From NCBI RefSeq assembly GCF_004011695.2, contig NC_082415.1, positions 1,364,001-1,428,000 on the forward strand: a stretch of 64,000 nt of DNA, given 5' to 3'. Position numbers and translations under genes: made by a program. The DNA is from Ascochyta rabiei (Eukaryota > Ascomycota > Dothideomycetes > Pleosporales > Didymellaceae). Of the stretch, positions 52,483 to 63,965 are shown in pieces. The notes under the pieces are model-generated. The model saw only the letters and a list, made by a program, of their open reading frames with translations. It did not search any database and was not told where the DNA came from. Within the stretch, counting starts at the first letter, position 1. Each line of letters begins with the position of its first letter.

Positions 52483-54553
52483 TCACACCACCGCATCTCC
52501 CAGGTATCCAAAACCATCCACAAGCAAGTCCAGCTGGCTCGTCGAGCTTTCACGCTGGACGCTGATGCGCTTGGGACGCAGGGTGACTTCGCTGTGGATG
52601 GTTTCCTTGCTTCGTGTTGCGTCTTCGGGCAGACTGTACCCTGAGAAGCCGAAGCCGAAGCAGGCTGCCTGCCGTCTGGGCATGGCCTCGGCGTGTTGGA
52701 TGTCGAGGTTGAAGAGGTCGGAGCTGAAGGATATTGTAGAAAGGCGGAGAGTGTTGAGATCCAGTTGTGGGGGTGTGGAGATGCGATGGCTGGGGACTTC
52801 TTCTTCCTCGTCGTCCTCGTCCACTTCATCGATTGTTGTGGTGTCGTACGCCTTGCTATAGGCATGCTCGGCGAAGGAGTAATGGACTGATTGCCGAAGA
52901 GGTGAGCCCGCATCACTTGAAACGCTTGTGGCGGAGCTGAAGATGGGAGACGTGACACCTTCATCGTCAGAAGTCACATAGCTGTCGAAGCTGCTCCATG
53001 TTGAGAAGTGACTTCGCTGCTTCTCTGATATCTGGACGATTGGTTCTTCCTCGTCTTCATATGCCCGCAGGATGTCTTCAGTGACTGTGTCCTCTGCCTC
53101 TGTCTCTTCAATAGGTGTTGCCTCTTCTAACGGGTACGTATTGCACGCAAACAACGGTGCAGGCGTCAGATATCGCGGAAGAGCAGGCAGACCCTTTTCA
53201 AGGGGCATCTCATGGAGTGTTTGGCTGTGGACCCCTCCATGGCTCGACGAAGGACGTTCGTCTGCAGCTGGTGACGCTAGAGAGGGGATTGGTCGCCACA
53301 AGACTGGTGCAGGTTTATAAAACTGGACCTCTCTTGCTTGCTGAATACCGTTGTCAAATTCATGTTGGGACCTTGGTGATGACACCCAAGGGTCATTTGC
53401 ATAAAGGCTGCGCTTCGTTCGTCTTGTGTCTGCGGAGTTGGCTCGGTGACGACCGGGCTCAACATCAAACTCATCAGTGACGACAGTTAATGGCATGTAT
53501 GACTGGCGGCGTTGGAAAGACATCTCATTTGCGGGCAGCTCTGCAATAAAAGGCTGAGCATCTGTGAAAGTGTCCACAGGATGCGATGTAAGCGGCGAGA
53601 AGTCTTTGGTAATGGTTGGAATCGAGAGTGGTGGAGGGGTGGATCTGTGCGGTCGAGAGAAGTTCATTGGAGAACGAAGTGGGACGGTTTGGTATGTGGG
53701 TAGCACGCCGTCCGCTGTTGTGCTTATAAGAAGAGGCGCACTGATTTTCATTTCTCTGACATCAGGTGAACTTCGCGACCTTGAGCGAGCGCGCTTCGAA
53801 GCGAACTTCTCTTTCAGGTCTTTGAAGTCCATAAAGAGCGGTGTTGACGGAAGTAATGGCGACGCAGATGCGCTTCGAGCATGTCGCGACACACTTGGTG
53901 AGAGGAAATGGTCCGCTGGAGCATGCGTGGCTGACTTGGGAGCCCATGGAGAAGGCAGAGGTAACGCATAGGCTTCACGGTTTGAGCTTCCGGGTCGAGG
54001 AGAGGGCAGTGGCTTGCCCGGAGGAACTGGCGTCAGAAATCTATCTTTGGGATTTCGTGTGAATGCCGTCGAGCTTTCAGAGCTGCTGCGGTTGCGCTCT
54101 TCTATCGGAATCTCCAGCACATTGAGGCTCTGTCCAGGTAATAGAGGGCATACCGTCGTTGAAGGCTGAGAATGGTTGTGACATTCCTTATCACCGTCGA
54201 CTTCGTACTGCAGGATGTCAGTATGACCTGATATGAAAACGCGATGGTACCTACATAGTACCAATACGTGCCCCCCATCTTCAATGGGCTGTCTCGCTTC
54301 GGCGATAGCATGTCGAGATCACCGTCACAGAAGATGTCGGAGAAAGTGAAGCAACCTTTCCAGGTGCCGGGTCCGCCTCGGGTATCAAGGTGAAGGCTGT
54401 AACGTTTTGAGAAGTTGTCCCAAGACCCGAGCAAGTCTACACTACGGAGTGCAGCCGGGCATTGACTAGAGAAGTTTATGAGCTGCAAGTGTCTGGAGAC
54501 GGTGCAGAGGGGTACACATACAAAAGAAAAGTATGCAGCGTCGTGTTGTCCAT
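52483..54553 (-). CDS. CBM48/AMPK-glycogen-module-like protein, 5' end uncertain
   Basis: A fungal protein with an N-terminal carbohydrate-binding-type module and a long disordered tail. The clear coding exons are 54482-54255 and 54207-52483. The module reads ALRSVDLLGSWDNFSKRY (the GSWDNW-like strand of AMPK/CBM48 domains), then PGTWKGCFTFSDI and LKMGGTYWYY joined across the intron to YEVDGDKECHN. The last 550 residues are Ser/Pro-rich with nuclear-protein features, many SP/TP sites and a Glu/Asp run; the end is LLVDGFGYLGDAVV. The first exon is uncertain: an ATG at 54553 (MDNTTLHTF) fits in phase but would need a 35-nt intron. The role is unknown; a glycogen or kinase-regulatory link is only inferred. 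Confidence 0.72.
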
Positions 54554-56648
54554 GGTCGTAAGCGCGGCGCAGCTAAGCTGCTCTGAGTAAGAAGGATGAG
54601 ATGTGAAGCGTGTAGGCGTCTAAATGCTGGTGTGCTGCATGTACAAGGTATCAAAAATAGTATGCTATGGGAAATGGTGTTGAATTCCTGCAGCCACCTC
54701 GGCTTCTTCGCTTCGTCAGAGGACAGTTCTAGAGTCGAAACGAAGACGTTTGCTGATTGGGAAATAATCTGCGATGTTTGGCTGCAAGATGAAACTGGCC
54801 CTCATGCACCGATGTACGCTTGTGGCGAGGCTGAATAGAGCCAACGCAGGCCTGAGGCTCACGGAGGATGACGACTTGGCTGAGCCCAATAAGAGCGAGT
54901 GCAGATGTGCAGAAAGAGAGACAAGACGGTAAGCGTTGGCTGTCGAGTTGGCACTCGCGATATGCTTGCTTCGTATTGGTCGGATTAGCGCCAATTGGTG
55001 ATGCTGGCGAGGTGGTGAGGATCCAGCCTGAGCGCTTAACGACAACGTGCGAGTCGCTGGTTATATGTATTACTCGAAACACAGTGTCTGCTGGGGTGCA
55101 AAAAGTCGCGTATACTATTGTCCAAAAGTCGAGGTGAGAAAAAGTACAAAGACTGCGGTCGAGGCTGAGACGTAGCTGTCAAGTCGAGGACGAAGCACGG
55201 CAGGGACCTAGTGGACGGCAACCATTGTGGCTTCTGTGTTAGCGAGTGAGAAGAACAAAGTTGCAGCAGCAATTGCAAGGTTTGGATAGGACGATTCATG
55301 AGACACGCCAGCGTGCACGCACACAATCAAGCTTCTGCCGCAATGAGCTATCGTTGGCGGCGAACGTCGGCCGGTGGGGAAACACTTTGATATCCCTCAT
55401 TTCCAGTACCGTCGAATGCGTTACCATGAGTTGAGGAACAACTCCAACCAGACGCCGCAAGCTCTCAGGGGGGATGGACTGTGGTCCAGCATCTGGACTC
55501 GCCGTCAGCCACACGTCAAGATGACTGTGGTGTCGCATCGCTCGTCGTCCCGGAAGCAGCTGGGAGCATCAGATCAGCCAGGGCCAATCGCTCTACCGGG
55601 AGCTGAGGAGATGTCATTTGGCGACATCTCTTGCCGTTATTGGCCAGCAACGTGCCAAAAACGACTCAAGCTGGCGCGCGGTACCGGTTGCGCTTGCCCA
55701 AATGCGGCACAGGTCAGGAGTGGGGTCCACTCACAGCAACCCAGCCGTCCGCGAGGGGCCTAGCATCCCGCCGAACATACATGGATGGACTCCAGTTGAA
55801 GCCTGTCGCTGCGGTACCTACGCCTGTGCACAACCAGCATGTCGCATCTTCTCGGTAAACGAGGGGAGCATCGCAGTCTCGTAGGTAGAGCACGCAACAC
55901 TGCAGGGAGGCCGTACATTACGGATCACGTCCGCGTAATGCCCGGAGCGAACTGCAGAGCTGAAACCTACGGCCTCCACTCCGCCTCAGGCATATGAACG
56001 GCTTGCATTCCGCCAAGCGCAGCAGCTTCGAAGCGCTGAAAGCGGCACAGTGCAGAACAAATGCGCTACCGACCGCTGTCAGCCCGTGTCAAACTCTGAT
56101 CAGCCAGAGCGCTTTGCGAGACAGCACTGCCATGTTGTTCTGCGATTTGTTGTACCTGTGAACGAGCGTCTGTTACGCATCGATGACGGTGGCGCTTTGA
56201 TCGAGGAAGTGCCGGATGGGCAATGGCCGTTCCTTGGATTATTGCCTCCGCTAGGCGGGGGTTCCCAGCCTCGTTTGATCTCCAGCAGGGAGTAGTCTCG
56301 GATGCCGGCTTGGAGGCTGCACAAGGTTTATCGATGCCTTCAAGAAGCCAAAGGACGGTAGAGTGTCGTCCACCTCGGGACAGTCACTTATGCTGCTTCA
56401 GAACGTGCAATGGGAGGTTGGTAGGGGCTGGTGACTCCCGTTCGCTACGGGAACAAGCATGGCCTCCGGTCAGCATGCAGGGTTGGTGGGGAAGCAAACA
56501 GGTGACACCACAGAGTTGACCATCAGGCTGTGCGATGACATGCACGCACCAATACCTGCAAGCCCAGAGTCGCACAAAACTGTCGAGGTGGTTGCAAAAG
56601 TACGTCAATTCGTTGTTGTATGCAACTCACGTGGCACGCAGATCTGCC
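54554..56648. other. Long intergenic region, no supported gene
   Basis: About 2.1 kb. No coding region is supported; overlapping frames lack motifs. A nested inverted repeat lies at 55906-55977. Confidence 0.5.
55906..55977. other. Nested inverted repeat
   Basis: The outer arms GGAGGCCGTA (55906-55915) and TACGGCCTCC (55968-55977) are perfect inverses; within them CATTACG (55916-55922) and CGTAATG (55934-55940) form a second perfect pair around GATCACGTCCG. It could be a hairpin, a regulatory palindrome or a chance structure. Confidence 0.55.
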
Positions 56649-58190
56649 TTACTGGAAGCTCGTTTCCAGGATTTCTGGCTTCCTGTCCTCCAAATCAAGT
56701 ATCATCTGTCCAAACAATCCATTGGCCCACGAGAACCACTGCCTTGTCCAGTCACTCTGGTTGAAGCTGTTGATGCTCTCGTGTATCAAGCCCAGCCTGT
56801 CTGTGCTACTTACAATCTGCCTCAATTCATTCGTAATCTCATCGTCGTTGTCGCTCGTCAAGATACGCACAATGGACGCCATCGGCCATGCCATGCCGGG
56901 ACCTTGATGCGGGCCACCGATGGCGTTGATGACGGGCCCGCGCATATAGTACGGGTTGGTGGCGCTCAAGATGAGGTTTCGTGTGTTTGCGTACGTCTCT
57001 GCGTCGATACGATAGCCGAGGAAGGGCGCAGAGAGCAGAGAGGGGATGTTCGCATCGTCCATGATGGCGTTGGAACCGAAACCATCAACTTCAAAGGCGT
57101 AAACCTTGCCGTGGGTTGGGTGGTTGACCGTACCATAGGTCTCGATGGCATTGCGAATCGAGTCCGACAGAGCAGACATTTGCTGTGCGAGTGATGCAGA
57201 GTTGCCCGTGTCCAGCTTGCCCATAATCTCCGAAGCAGAGGCCAGGGAAGCACTGAACATCATGTTTGCTGGAACGAACAGCTGGAAGATCGTAGAGTCA
57301 TCGCTGGGTCGGAAGCCGCTTCTGATCAGACCAGTGCCATTAGCGACTGGGTTGCCGATTCCGTCGTTCGCGAACGTCTCAGTCGCACGAGTCGTCTGGC
57401 GAGTGAATGTATATGGGCTTTCCAAGACTTCGCCCTCCGGTCCGTATGTAGGCAATTTCATATCGTGCGCTACTTTTAGAACCGCCTCCACAGCCGAGAT
57501 CCATTGGAATTTGCCGAAAAACTCATAGTCGCCCGTTGCCTTGTAGTAATCTGTTGAAATCTGCAGGAAAGCTCCCAGCGAGTCCAACTCGTACTTGCAT
57601 TCGAAAACGGACTGGTTCGAGTAGGTAGGAAAGACCGTGTCTTCACTTGCGGCATCGTTTAAAGCTACATCGATCCCACTCTCCACAGGCGGCTGGAAGG
57701 AATTGCAGTACGGCGAAGTCAAGAGGTAGCGAGCTTGAAGATTGATAACGCCTCTATAGAGACTGGCAATCGAATTCGGGTCGCTGCTGGCATCCAGGAG
57801 CGGCAAATAGCTCTGCATTTGGTTCGAAGAATCACGCAGCCACATCGCATTGATGTCGCCCGTGATGATGAACGTGAGCTCTTCTTCAGCATTGTCTGCC
57901 GCAACCCCCTTCCATCGAATCGCAGTGTCGAGGGTATTCGGATAGGCATTTTGGAAGAGACGGTATAGATCCGGGTCTTTGATCACAGTCTGCAGACGTG
58001 TGACGGTATCTTCCAACCCCTGGCTCTTGAACGTTCGGCAACCTTCGGATGGACGCTGGTAAGCAAGCTGGTACTTGCCCGCGCTCAAAGGCTCATGGAT
58101 TTCCTTCGCGTATTCGACATACTCTGGACACTGAGCCAATATCAGTGTTGGCAAGAAGCAGATAGCTTTGAACAGATAGGGCTGCCGCAT
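56649..58190 (-). CDS. GH125 exo-alpha-1,6-mannosidase
   Basis: Secreted metal-independent glycoside hydrolase family 125 enzyme that trims alpha-1,6-mannose from mannans and N-glycans. Single exon, 513 residues. The signal peptide is MRQPYLFKAICFLPTLILAQ. Family blocks: FIITGDINAMWLRDSSNQMQ (with the catalytic-region Asp), YKATGDYEFFGKF, GSNAIMDDANIPSLLSAPF, GGPHQGPGMAWPMASIVRIL and GLIHESINSFNQSDWTRQWF, where the Glu of HESI is the expected catalytic partner. The protein ends with LFGQMILDLEDRKPEILETSFQ. The frame extends upstream to 58289, but the ATG at 58190 starts the signal peptide. Confidence 0.93.
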   Translation of the reverse strand: MRQPYLFKAICFLPTLILAQCPEYVEYAKEIHEPLSAGKYQLAYQRPSEGCRTFKSQGLEDTVTRLQTVIKDPDLYRLFQNAYPNTLDTAIRWKGVAADNAEEELTFIITGDINAMWLRDSSNQMQSYLPLLDASSDPNSIASLYRGVINLQARYLLTSPYCNSFQPPVESGIDVALNDAASEDTVFPTYSNQSVFECKYELDSLGAFLQISTDYYKATGDYEFFGKFQWISAVEAVLKVAHDMKLPTYGPEGEVLESPYTFTRQTTRATETFANDGIGNPVANGTGLIRSGFRPSDDSTIFQLFVPANMMFSASLASASEIMGKLDTGNSASLAQQMSALSDSIRNAIETYGTVNHPTHGKVYAFEVDGFGSNAIMDDANIPSLLSAPFLGYRIDAETYANTRNLILSATNPYYMRGPVINAIGGPHQGPGMAWPMASIVRILTSDNDDEITNELRQIVSSTDRLGLIHESINSFNQSDWTRQWFSWANGLFGQMILDLEDRKPEILETSFQ

Positions 58191-59249
58191 GGTGAGCACG
58201 AGGTGGATGAGTTGATCTGAACAAAGCGTTTGTATAACAGCGAAGAATCGACGGTCAAGTCCGATTATGTACATGCTACGAGAGCGCACGAGCTACCCTA
58301 TTATCCCGCGTTCAACGCCGATCTATATCGCACGTTGCTCTACCCCGCTGTTGATCCATGAAGAGGAGCTCTGTCGGATGTAACCTTGTAGAGTATGAAG
58401 TTATACAGCACCAACTCACCAGCAGTCGACGTCATTACGCTTGCTGGTCCCGTTGAGGTGGTCAGCAGATGCGGGATCAAGCATTGTGGAATTTCCAGGT
58501 GAAGCAGGTTCTAAGTTCATCACCATTCTGTTGTAGGCTGTGTACCTCTGCGCCCGTCGACTGCGGATCAAATGACCGAAAAGTGGAGGGTAACATGGAG
58601 TCAACACCAAGCTTCGGTGGAATTGCGGGGTGGCTGCAGGGCTACTTTGATTCAGGCGCCGAGGTCTGACGATGCCAAGTACTGACGTGTGCACCACTGT
58701 GTTGAGCTTACTGATTCACGTAATCGAACGGGGTGGAAGAAAGAGCGGGAATGGCTGGTCATGTGTTGATGCTCTGAATGAGATGTTGTCGGAAGATCTG
58801 ATCAAGTTCAGCGAAAGTGGAGAATCTGTGCAGAAATGTGGGGTGCCGCACGTGCCAGCCTCGTCTCCATCGTTCATACGAGATGGAGTCAACACCACGC
58901 ACCAACATTGTTCCATTGTTACATCTCAAGACGCATCATCATACAGCGGTAGTGACTGGATAATTTTTTGTCAAGTAAAACGGTCAAAATAAAATAAAAT
59001 AGCGCATGCCTGCCGCAATGGTTGTTGTGCTCAGCATGAGCTACACTGTTCCTAAACAATGCACACTACCCTTTCACCTCCTCTCTCCTTCGGTGTCTTA
59101 TGCAGTAGCGCTCATATCTCCGCTTTCCTATCAATAGCGCAACAGTGTTCATCCCGCAGTCGCATAAAGATCATTCAACTTGGGCCAAGAAGTTTCCTCT
59201 GTCACACACTCCAAGTATAAAGAGTTGAGAAATTCCACCAAAAGCAATT
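58191..59249. other. Divergent intergenic region, no gene seen
   Basis: About 1.06 kb between divergent genes. No motif is recognised; an AAATAAAATAAAATAG-like AT run lies at about 58987-59002. Confidence 0.55.
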
Positions 59250-60419
59250 ATGGCCGGTCGCGGCGAATACCAGAAGCAGATTGCGGCTCTCATAGCTGCT
59301 GCAAAGGCGAAGAACTTGAAGCTTGAGGATACCCTGCCAGAGGAAACACTGAAGCATTTCGGGGACATGACGGAACTCAAGGCAGCTCGAGAGCTTATCA
59401 AGGAGCTCGACGATCGTGAAAAGCAGCTGCAGGCAGCCAACGAGACCCTGACGAAGAAGCTGAACAAAAAGCAGGAAGAGATCGATGACCTCCCTGGAGA
59501 TTTCAAAGCTCTGGAGGTCGAGTTGCATCAAGCTCAACGCCAAATCGCACTTCACAAGACGATGTCAGAAGATTCTCGGCAGCGCACCGAGCGTTACCAA
59601 CGTCAACTGAAAGAAATTGCGGATAAGCAACAGGCCGATGCCTCCGCAGCCGAAAAGATAGAGCGCCTGCAAGCCCAAGTCGAAGACCAGCAAACCATCA
59701 TTGCTAAGCTCTTAGAAGAGAACCAGGCTGCTGAAGCAGTGTCTGCACAACTGCGTGAGTCAGATTTGAAGGCGCTTGCACAAAAGGACAAGCAGCTGGC
59801 CCAAAGGGATGAGGAGCTGACCGAGAAGGACGAGTTGCTTGCCAAGCTCGACAAAGAGCTCGACGACGCATGCTCTCTGATGAGCTGCGATACAGAAGCG
59901 CTTGTCAGTGATCCGCCAGAAGACCCTCTCACAGTGCAGCAAGAAAACGTGGAAAAGAGCAAATTCTCTACGCACCGTGAAGCTCAGTTTTCCGCTGCTA
60001 TCATTTCCGAGATGAAGCCTTTGAATCGGTTCTACAAGGCTGTGTTCCAGATTGTCAACGCCTTCGCCATGATCTTCCAAGCGACTTCAACCAAGGACAT
60101 CCCATCCTTGTCCTGTGTTGGAACTCAGCTTGACGCGGCACAGGTTGCACTCGGCGACTACATCGACATCAAGAACATGATGCGAGCAAGCATGGAAGAG
60201 TTGGGTGCCGACGACATGGACCAGATTGCACTGCTTCACGAGCTGGACGTCCTGGCCACATCTGCAACGAATTCGCAAATCAACCTCGAGGTTGTGCACA
60301 TGGGCTTCTGGAACTTCCTCAATCAACTTTCTGATGATCCGAAGATGTTGTCGAATCTGAACGGTGCGTTGTGCGACGCCGACCGGGTGCATATCATTGA
60401 CCTTGACGGTTGCGATTAA
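59250..60419 (+). CDS. Coiled-coil protein of unknown function
   Basis: Single exon, 389 residues, family not recognised. The N-terminal 40 residues are helical (MAGRGEYQKQIAALIAAAKA). Residues about 55-210 form a continuous heptad-rich coiled coil with many Glu, Lys, Gln and Leu (LIKELDDREKQLQAANETL; DKQLAQRDEELTEKDELLAK). The last 140 residues are a compact mixed domain with hydrophobic helices (NRFYKAVFQIVNAFAMIFQA; VVHMGFWNFLNQLSDD), ending at IDLDGCD. The arrangement resembles a coiled-coil scaffold with a globular end; no kinesin, SMC or septation motif could be found. The ATG is preceded by AAAGCAATT (59242-59249), a plausible start context. Confidence 0.7.
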   Translation: MAGRGEYQKQIAALIAAAKAKNLKLEDTLPEETLKHFGDMTELKAARELIKELDDREKQLQAANETLTKKLNKKQEEIDDLPGDFKALEVELHQAQRQIALHKTMSEDSRQRTERYQRQLKEIADKQQADASAAEKIERLQAQVEDQQTIIAKLLEENQAAEAVSAQLRESDLKALAQKDKQLAQRDEELTEKDELLAKLDKELDDACSLMSCDTEALVSDPPEDPLTVQQENVEKSKFSTHREAQFSAAIISEMKPLNRFYKAVFQIVNAFAMIFQATSTKDIPSLSCVGTQLDAAQVALGDYIDIKNMMRASMEELGADDMDQIALLHELDVLATSATNSQINLEVVHMGFWNFLNQLSDDPKMLSNLNGALCDADRVHIIDLDGCD

Positions 60420-61086
60420 ATCAAGCTGTTCGAGGCTCAGGCGGCAAGGGTAAGGAACAGGGTGAGCCTGAGATTGTTCGTGATCTGCTCTTGTTACAAG
60501 TAGTCGAGTAGGTAAGTACTCTTAACAAATAAATAGCTATGGTCACGGGCTGCACCGAAAGACTGATGCAAATCCTTTGCTCTCATCCGTGAATCGTGCA
60601 AGAAACTTGCTTGGTATGTCGTGATGCAACTGGAAGAAAGGCTCTGGATGTAATCTGTATGGGGCTGCAAGCGACATCAGTAGGAGTAAATCAGAGATGG
60701 AGTGACCGTCACACGACTGATGAGTGCTGTGAAGCAGCTATCACGTGAACACGGTGAAACTGGTGGATGAGCGGCCGTCGCCAAGAAGCCTCACCGACGC
60801 AGTCCCTCAAACCGCATGTGCCTGAGACACGTCCAACTGCCCGCCTACTCGTCGAATCGCGACTCTGCAGCTGCGCATTTGAAGCTCGTCCGGGTCTTGC
60901 GCGCGCTTTTGCGCCTGGCCTTCGCTCGCAGGCTACACACAACGGCACGTCACGTCACGTCACGCCTTGCAGCAGCTTGTCTGACCTCAGCGCCGGCTGC
61001 AGCTTCCCCAGACCCCAGCAACCACGCCTGCCTGCCCCACGTCGCCTCTGCGCGCTCGGCACCCACAGCACCTGCCACCTGCCACC
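60420..61086. other. Intergenic region, SPT20 promoter
   Basis: About 670 bp. It includes tandem GTCACGTCACGTCACG at about 60948-60964, which may hold CRE-like TGACG sites, and a C-rich leader before the SPT20 ATG. No gene seen. Confidence 0.55.
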
Positions 61087-63965
61087 ATGTCGGGCGCAGT
61101 CGCGACAGCTCGGCCCACGCAGGCTCTCCGCGTGCGTCGAGAGTCCCAGCGGCCTGGTGTTGCGCGCGTTGTCACCAAGACCAACAACATGGAGGACCAC
61201 GGCGCGCAGCCCGAGCCCAAGCTCTACGGTATGCAGCCCCCCCACCACCACGGCTGTACGGCTACACGCTATGCGCGACCTCCCAGCTAACACACGTCGC
61301 AGTCTACAAACAGGAGGACATTCTCGCCCGGCATCGCGGCAAGCTGCCCTCGATGCGCATCTACCTCTACCCAAGCCACTTCCGCATCAACGACTCGCAG
61401 GAGACGCTGGCCTACGCCTCCCCCATGCGCGAGATCCTCACCGCGCTGCGTGACAAGAAGCTCCCGCACAACATGCTCGAGGAGCTCTACGCCAACGGCA
61501 CGCCCTTCTACGACGGCTGTCTGATCGTTGAAGTCCACAACTACCGCAACAATACGGCCAAGCCCAAGGACAGTGCCAACGGCGCAGCTGAAGACAGCAA
61601 GACGGCCTTCTCCATCCACAACAACAACAACTTCATCACCCCGTCTCCCTACGGCACCCACCCAAACGCCAAGCCTGACCCCAAAGCGACTGGAGCCGCA
61701 GCCCAGGCCAAAGAGGCCGCCAATAAGGACGACAAGGAGAACATGCCCGCCCCTGGGCCAAATGGCACACCGCAGAAGCAGCCAGCGAGCGGGCCCAGCA
61801 TTACGACCGTCGTCTTGTTTCCTTCCACACAGGCCCAATTATCTGACATGTCAATTCTTGCTACCACGCCAGCTACCGACGTCGCTGCCCTGAAGAGGAT
61901 GCAGGCGGCTGGACGGGGCGCGGGCATGCCTCCCACCCCTTTGACTGCCGTGCCACCTACCCCAACCTTCTCCGCTGGACCCAGCCCGAAGCGTCAGAAG
62001 ATGATGATCGACGACAGCAATGTGCACGAGTTTGAGGCCGAGCTGCTCAACGCGACGTGTCCCAAGCTGTACCTGAACCCTACCAAGAGTTTTGCCGAGT
62101 CCGTCGCTCTGATAGATGCCACGACTCACCCCAACAACAAGAATCCCCCGCCGGAACGCAAGACTCGCAAGAGGACGACCGCGGAGCTTGCGGCTGACGA
62201 GGCCGATGCACAGAACCTTCAGAGCTTCATGCTGGCTGGCGACGAGCAACAAGCGACGAGCAACACTACCACTACCGGCGGCGACGAGGGTGCTGTGCGC
62301 GCTGCAGCCAACACCATGTCCTTTGCCCGGTTCAAGACGCTCGCCAGCATCAAGGCCAACCACGAGGAGGCGGATCGCCGCAAAAAGGAAGAAGACGCTC
62401 GCCAAGCGCAGGCCAAGAGGCAAGCACAGATGGAATCTGAGGCACAGAAGCGGAGGGAAATGGAGGCAAACCGCCAACAGGCCGAGATTCAAGAGCAACG
62501 ACAGCAACTGCTGGCACGCCAACAAGCGCAGCAACAACAGATGCTACAGCAAAACCAAATGCAGCAAAATGAAGCCCTTCGAGCTGCTCAAGCAGCGCAA
62601 ATGTCCAGCGCAGCCGCAGCTCAGATTTCGCAGACGCCCCAATCCGCCACTCAAAACCAATTCTCTCCCAGTGTACGTCAAAACACACCCATGGCTGCTG
62701 CAGCTGCCTCTCCACACGTCGGCGGCCAAGCGACCCACCCAATGGGTGGCACCCCTATGGTCGCAACAGCTTCGAACCATGCCATTGCTAGCCCTGCTCG
62801 ACCTCCTTCCTCTATCTCACATCACCCAATGGCACGTACTGCTAGTCAGCAGCAGGGGTCTATGAGCCGCACAAACACACCTCAAATGATGCAAGGCACG
62901 CCCGTCATGAACTCTGCTATGCCTAACCGCAACATGACGCCTACGCCACGCATGAACCAAGGCAGTCCCTCGCTGCAGGTGCAAGGCGCAACACCAATCA
63001 TGATGCAGACACCGCAGTCGCAGAACATGACCCCTGAGCAAATGCAGGCTCTGCAAGCTCAACAGAACCAGCAGCGAATGCAGCAGATCCGATTGCAGCA
63101 GATGCAGAATCAGCAAATGAGTGGCATGTCTCCTGGCGGTCAGAACCTGCAGCAGATGGCCATGCAAAAAGCGCAGATGCACGTCCAGGCCCAAGGTATA
63201 CCCAACGGCCAGAACCCGCAGCTGTACCAACAGCGACTTGCGCAGGGCTATTTCCAGCAGCTCAAGCAAGCTCAAGCAGCACAGGTCCAACAGCAAAACT
63301 CACAACATGCCATGACCCAGATGTCTCCTCAGGGTTCCCAAAATGGCATGCCTGCTCAACAAGCTCCAAACAACATGGCTAACATGAGTGTGGCACAGCT
63401 GAGACAACACTATCAACAGCGCAAGCAGCACTTGCTAACGACATTCGGCAATCAGGTTCCGCAACAACACGTTCAGCAGATGCACCAGCTCGAGCAACTC
63501 ATCCGCAGCAAGGAACAAGCCCAAGTTCAGGCACAGCAACAGATGGGCCAGAACCAAATGCCCATAAACCAGGGCATGCAGGGCCAGATGCCAGCCAATC
63601 AAAATCCCATGCAGATGCAGCAGTATCAGCAAGCTCTGCTCCAGCAGCGCGCCCAGCAGCAGCGCAACGATCAGCTCATGCGCATGCGTCAGCAGGCTAT
63701 GCAGCAAGGCGGTCAGATACCCCAGGGCATGATGAACAATATGCAAGGCATGAACATGGGCAACATGGGCCAGATGAACATGGGCAACATGCAGGGCATG
63801 AACATGCAGAACATGCAGGCTATGCAAGGCATGCAGGGCATGAATATGGGCCAAATGACCCAGCAGCAGATGCAGCAGATGATGATGATGCGCCAGGCGC
63901 AGCAACAGCAGCAGCAGCGTATGCAGCAACAGGGCGGCGGTGATATGAGTTGGAGCGGTGTGTAG
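61087..63965 (+). CDS. SPT20: SAGA subunit Spt20
   Basis: Structural subunit of the SAGA co-activator complex, needed for its integrity in the nucleus. Exons are 61087-61228 and 61303-63965, giving 934 residues. The Spt20 domain (about 48-135) opens with VYKQEDILARHRGKLPSMRI, continues LYPSHFRINDSQETLAYASP and ends FYDGCLIVEVHNYR, the conserved core of the family. A further conserved region near residue 295 reads FEAELLNATCPKLYLNPTKS. From about 430 onwards the protein is low-complexity: a charged coiled stretch (AQAKRQAQMESEAQKRREM), then Gln-, Met-, Asn- and Ala-rich sequence, ending in a Met-rich MQG/MNMGNM repeat and GGGDMSWSGV. A long upstream in-frame extension (from 60816) reads leader DNA and through the intron and is not used. 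Confidence 0.95.
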
